From Adhaeribacter arboris (GTDB taxonomy: Bacteria; Bacteroidota; Bacteroidia; Cytophagales; Hymenobacteraceae), in contig NZ_PYFT01000001.1 in the NCBI RefSeq assembly GCF_003023845.1, positions 6,448,001-6,512,000 on the forward strand: DNA of 64,000 nucleotides, in the 5' to 3' direction. Positions 61,675-64,000 of this stretch are shown here, in pieces; within the stretch, counting starts at the first letter, position 1; each line of letters opens with the position of its first letter. A program made the position numbers and the translations under genes. The notes under the pieces are model-generated. The model worked only from the letters and a program-made list of their open reading frames with translations, was not told the origin of the DNA and made no database searches.

Positions 61675-64000
61675 TGTTTTAAGGTATTGGTAATAAATTG
61701 AAAAGGATTATACCCCGCTAAATTTAAAGAAAAACGGATGTTACGAGTAAAATCTTTAAAACTGGCCGGGAAATTATGGGTATAATTGCTGCCTATTACC
61801 GGAAAGTAAAACTGTAAAATCTTGCTGCCGCGCAAACTAAAACCACTGCCATAATAAAAATTGGTTTCCGAGCTTACTACTCCTGGAACGGACGAATTTG
61901 TAAAAGAGGCCAGTCCAACATCGGCATATAAACGAAAAGGAGTAACCGGTAAATCAGCGGCCAGGTTTAAAGTAGTTAACCAACGGTTAGCATATACCGG
62001 CAAGTAATTTTTAAAGGCTCCTTCTTGGTCATCCGTTTGGTGCTCAAAAGCCGCAAGGGCGTGGCTGCGTTGGGACCGATCCAGGAAAACGGTTTCCTTT
62101 TTATAATCCTGACTACCGCTCAAACCTAACCAGAATTGTTCGTAGCCGATACCTTGGGGTTTATTACCGAAAAACTTGCCCGCAAAAAACCGGGTTTGTA
62201 GTTTTTTGCCTTTGCGGTACTCGCGGTCGTATTCTAAGGTAATTTTGCCTAAAACGGGTTTATTTTCGGTAGAAACGTTTCGGTTTATAATAAATAAATC
62301 AGCTTCCGCCCGCGCTGCTATTCGGGTTACCGCGTTTTTACTGCTTATACTGTATTGCACCGATGGAATGGTATAGGCAAAGGTATACTCAAAATAATTT
62401 TCCGGCCTGTCTAATTCCACATGCTGCAGGGTGCTCACGTGAGTGGAACTAAAGCGTAATTGATTTTCCGGAGCATAGCCGCTGCTTTTTGGCAGATTAA
62501 TGGTTAAAAAAGGCTCGTACTTGGTAAAGCGCTCGAACCGGGAAACCTGAAAGCCCAATATAGTACTGCCGCTTTTCTTCCGGGATAATACGTTCAAGTT
62601 GATGTTACCTATACCGTTTAATTTATTTTGCCCGAAACTATACATGGGGAAAACGGCGTAATTTACCTTTTTCTGAATAAGCGAACTGTTGTAAACGCCC
62701 AGGCCCAGCATAAATTTATCGTAAGTATTCGCGCCAATTACGGGCACGTAGTATAATTGCTTGCGATCTGGTTGTTCTATTCCGGCCAAAAATTGGAGTT
62801 TCCGTTTCTCTTGTAAGGGAAACGAACGGGTTAACTGGTACTGGTTATTGGTCCGGTTGATTTCGGGAACCACGTGTTCCGGGTCAATTATTATTTTGCT
62901 CGCTCCAGCGGCATTTTCAAAAATTAGTTGTTCGTCGTGTACCATAAGCCCGGTCCAGTGCAGTTCCAGGATTTTGTTATCCGCACTTATTGCGGCAACC
63001 GGTACCGGAACGGGAAAAGCCGAACGGTTTTGAACGGTAACTTGTAAGTTAGACCCGGAAGTAGAAACCTTGGTTACGGCTGCATCTACCGGTGAAGTAG
63101 TTTGAATTAAATTGTAAAAAAACCAATCCAATTTTTCGCCGGTTTCCTGCTCCATTATGGCTTGTAAATCTTCGGGGTAAGGATGCCGGAATTGCCATTT
63201 TTGAAAATACGCTTGTATGGCTTTATCAAATCGTTCCTGACCCAGGTAAGCCGCCAGGTATTTAAATAAAATACCTGTTTTTAAGTACACAATCGCCCCG
63301 TAATTGGTAGAGGTAAATTTTTCCGATGGATACTGCACCGGTTGATCCAAGCCCCGGCTAGCTACCATTTGATACAATAATAAATTTAAAGCATTGGCAT
63401 GCACGTTTTCCAAACCGAATAGTTTTCGGAGTTTTTTATTGTTTACTAAAAATGCTAGTTGGCTATAGTTAGGATCTGCTTGTTCGGCTACCCGGAACTC
63501 GTAATACGAATTAATGCCTTCGTCCATCCAGGCGTGATTTCGTTCGTTGGTAGCCAAAATACCATAAAACCAGTTATGCCCTATTTCGTGCACAATAGCT
63601 TCCGGATCGGTAACAGTTACCATGGGGTATTCCATGCCCGATCCCGCGCTTAATGCTCCGTCTACGGCGGTGACGTGCTCGTACGGGTATTCGCCTATCC
63701 ACTCCGAATAATTTTTTACCGCTTGGTTAATGTCTTTTACCCCGTTCACCCAGGTAGCAGCATTTCTATTTAAAAACAAGAGCCAGGTAGTAACTGTACG
63801 GTTTGAGTTTGGTAGGCTTACTTGGTTTTTTAAGACGTTAAAACGCTTATCGGCGAACCAGGCAAAATCATGAATGTTATCTTGTACATACCGCAAGGTT
63901 TTAGTTTCGGAAGCGGAAGCAGGAAAAGATAAATCTTGGGTAAAAGTAGTTTTAGTTGCTGTTTCGGCGGCTAAGGCGTTCATTCGGGCTTGTTCTTCGG
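61671..64000 (-). CDS. M1-family metallopeptidase, partial
   Basis: Runs off the right edge; the first visible residues are EEQARMNALA, so the true start lies outside. The zinc-binding motif is HEIGHNWF plus the distant glutamate 18 residues later (HExxH-x18-E, in the stretch GILATNERNHAWMDEGIN), and GSGMEYPMV replaces GAMEN, as in some bacterial members. A long beta-rich C-terminal half follows. This is a large extracellular or periplasmic aminopeptidase-type enzyme. It is translationally coupled to the pyrophosphatase-like lipoprotein (4-bp overlap). Partial by truncation at the window end, not by mutation. Confidence 0.9.
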   Translation of the reverse strand, partial: EEQARMNALAAETATKTTFTQDLSFPASASETKTLRYVQDNIHDFAWFADKRFNVLKNQVSLPNSNRTVTTWLLFLNRNAATWVNGVKDINQAVKNYSEWIGEYPYEHVTAVDGALSAGSGMEYPMVTVTDPEAIVHEIGHNWFYGILATNERNHAWMDEGINSYYEFRVAEQADPNYSQLAFLVNNKKLRKLFGLENVHANALNLLLYQMVASRGLDQPVQYPSEKFTSTNYGAIVYLKTGILFKYLAAYLGQERFDKAIQAYFQKWQFRHPYPEDLQAIMEQETGEKLDWFFYNLIQTTSPVDAAVTKVSTSGSNLQVTVQNRSAFPVPVPVAAISADNKILELHWTGLMVHDEQLIFENAAGASKIIIDPEHVVPEINRTNNQYQLTRSFPLQEKRKLQFLAGIEQPDRKQLYYVPVIGANTYDKFMLGLGVYNSSLIQKKVNYAVFPMYSFGQNKLNGIGNINLNVLSRKKSGSTILGFQVSRFERFTKYEPFLTINLPKSSGYAPENQLRFSSTHVSTLQHVELDRPENYFEYTFAYTIPSVQYSISSKNAVTRIAARAEADLFIINRNVSTENKPVLGKITLEYDREYRKGKKLQTRFFAGKFFGNKPQGIGYEQFWLGLSGSQDYKKETVFLDRSQRSHALAAFEHQTDDQEGAFKNYLPVYANRWLTTLNLAADLPVTPFRLYADVGLASFTNSSVPGVVSSETNFYYGSGFSLRGSKILQFYFPVIGSNYTHNFPASFKDFTRNIRFSLNLAGYNPFQFITNTLKQ

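Overview
The window comes from a member of the Bacteroidota, most likely Cytophagales/Hymenobacteraceae. The genus is a guess; Adhaeribacter-like fits best. The evidence is a TonB receptor with an N-terminal carboxypeptidase-regulatory-like domain, LytS/LytTR two-component genes, many FtsX-type permeases, GH43/GH95 and CE1-like polysaccharide genes, and promoters of the TTG-N19-21-TAnnTTTG type (clearest at 3450-3481 and 19693-19722).

Layout. (1) 1-3.6 kb is left chromosome: accD, a cystathionine gamma-synthase-like gene broken by one base, a TVP38/DedA-like membrane protein and tRNA-Arg(ACG). (2) 3,564-42,235 lies between two identical 14-bp copies of the tRNA-Arg 3' end and ends in a tyrosine integrase. 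I read it as one integrated element of about 38.7 kb. Paired GGGTGCAG motifs sit just inside both ends. Its left part holds an AT-rich gene pair (DNA adenine methyltransferase-like protein plus an unknown 207-residue protein), a resolvase, an IS1182-family insertion sequence, and a long cargo of host-like genes: a TonB receptor/PepSY/methyltransferase operon, serine hydrolase, two FtsX permeases, DUF2975 plus HTH, amidohydrolase and S41 peptidase. Its right part (28.4-42.1 kb) is a compact mobile core: integrase and repressor on one strand, divergent from small HTH genes, an HNH-like protein, a 1173-residue primase-helicase, a GTTTCCC iteron array beside an AT-rich stretch (probable origin), a serine recombinase, and a run of phage antirepressor/KilA-N genes, some visibly decayed. 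(3) 42.2-55.2 kb is chromosome with a plant-polysaccharide (xylan-type) degradation cluster: SGNH esterase, VOC protein, two GH43, GH95 and three CE1-like esterases, one of them a double-domain protein and one frameshifted. (4) 55.2-64 kb holds a dead serine recombinase, a LytS/LytTR two-component pair, small stress or metabolic genes around a frameshifted Crp-type regulator, and an exported pyrophosphatase-like lipoprotein translationally coupled to an M1 peptidase that runs off the window.

The most interesting item is the mobile core. Its gene order (integrase, repressor, divergent regulators, primase-helicase, iteron origin, accessory genes) resembles phage-inducible chromosomal islands. 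No capsid, terminase or conjugation gene is visible, so I propose a satellite-like integrative element with an array of antirepressors. This rests on layout and motifs and is not proven.

Quality note: three separate genes (cystathionine gamma-synthase, CE1 esterase, Crp regulator) are each broken by exactly one missing base in a homopolymer. This points to sequencing error more than to biology.
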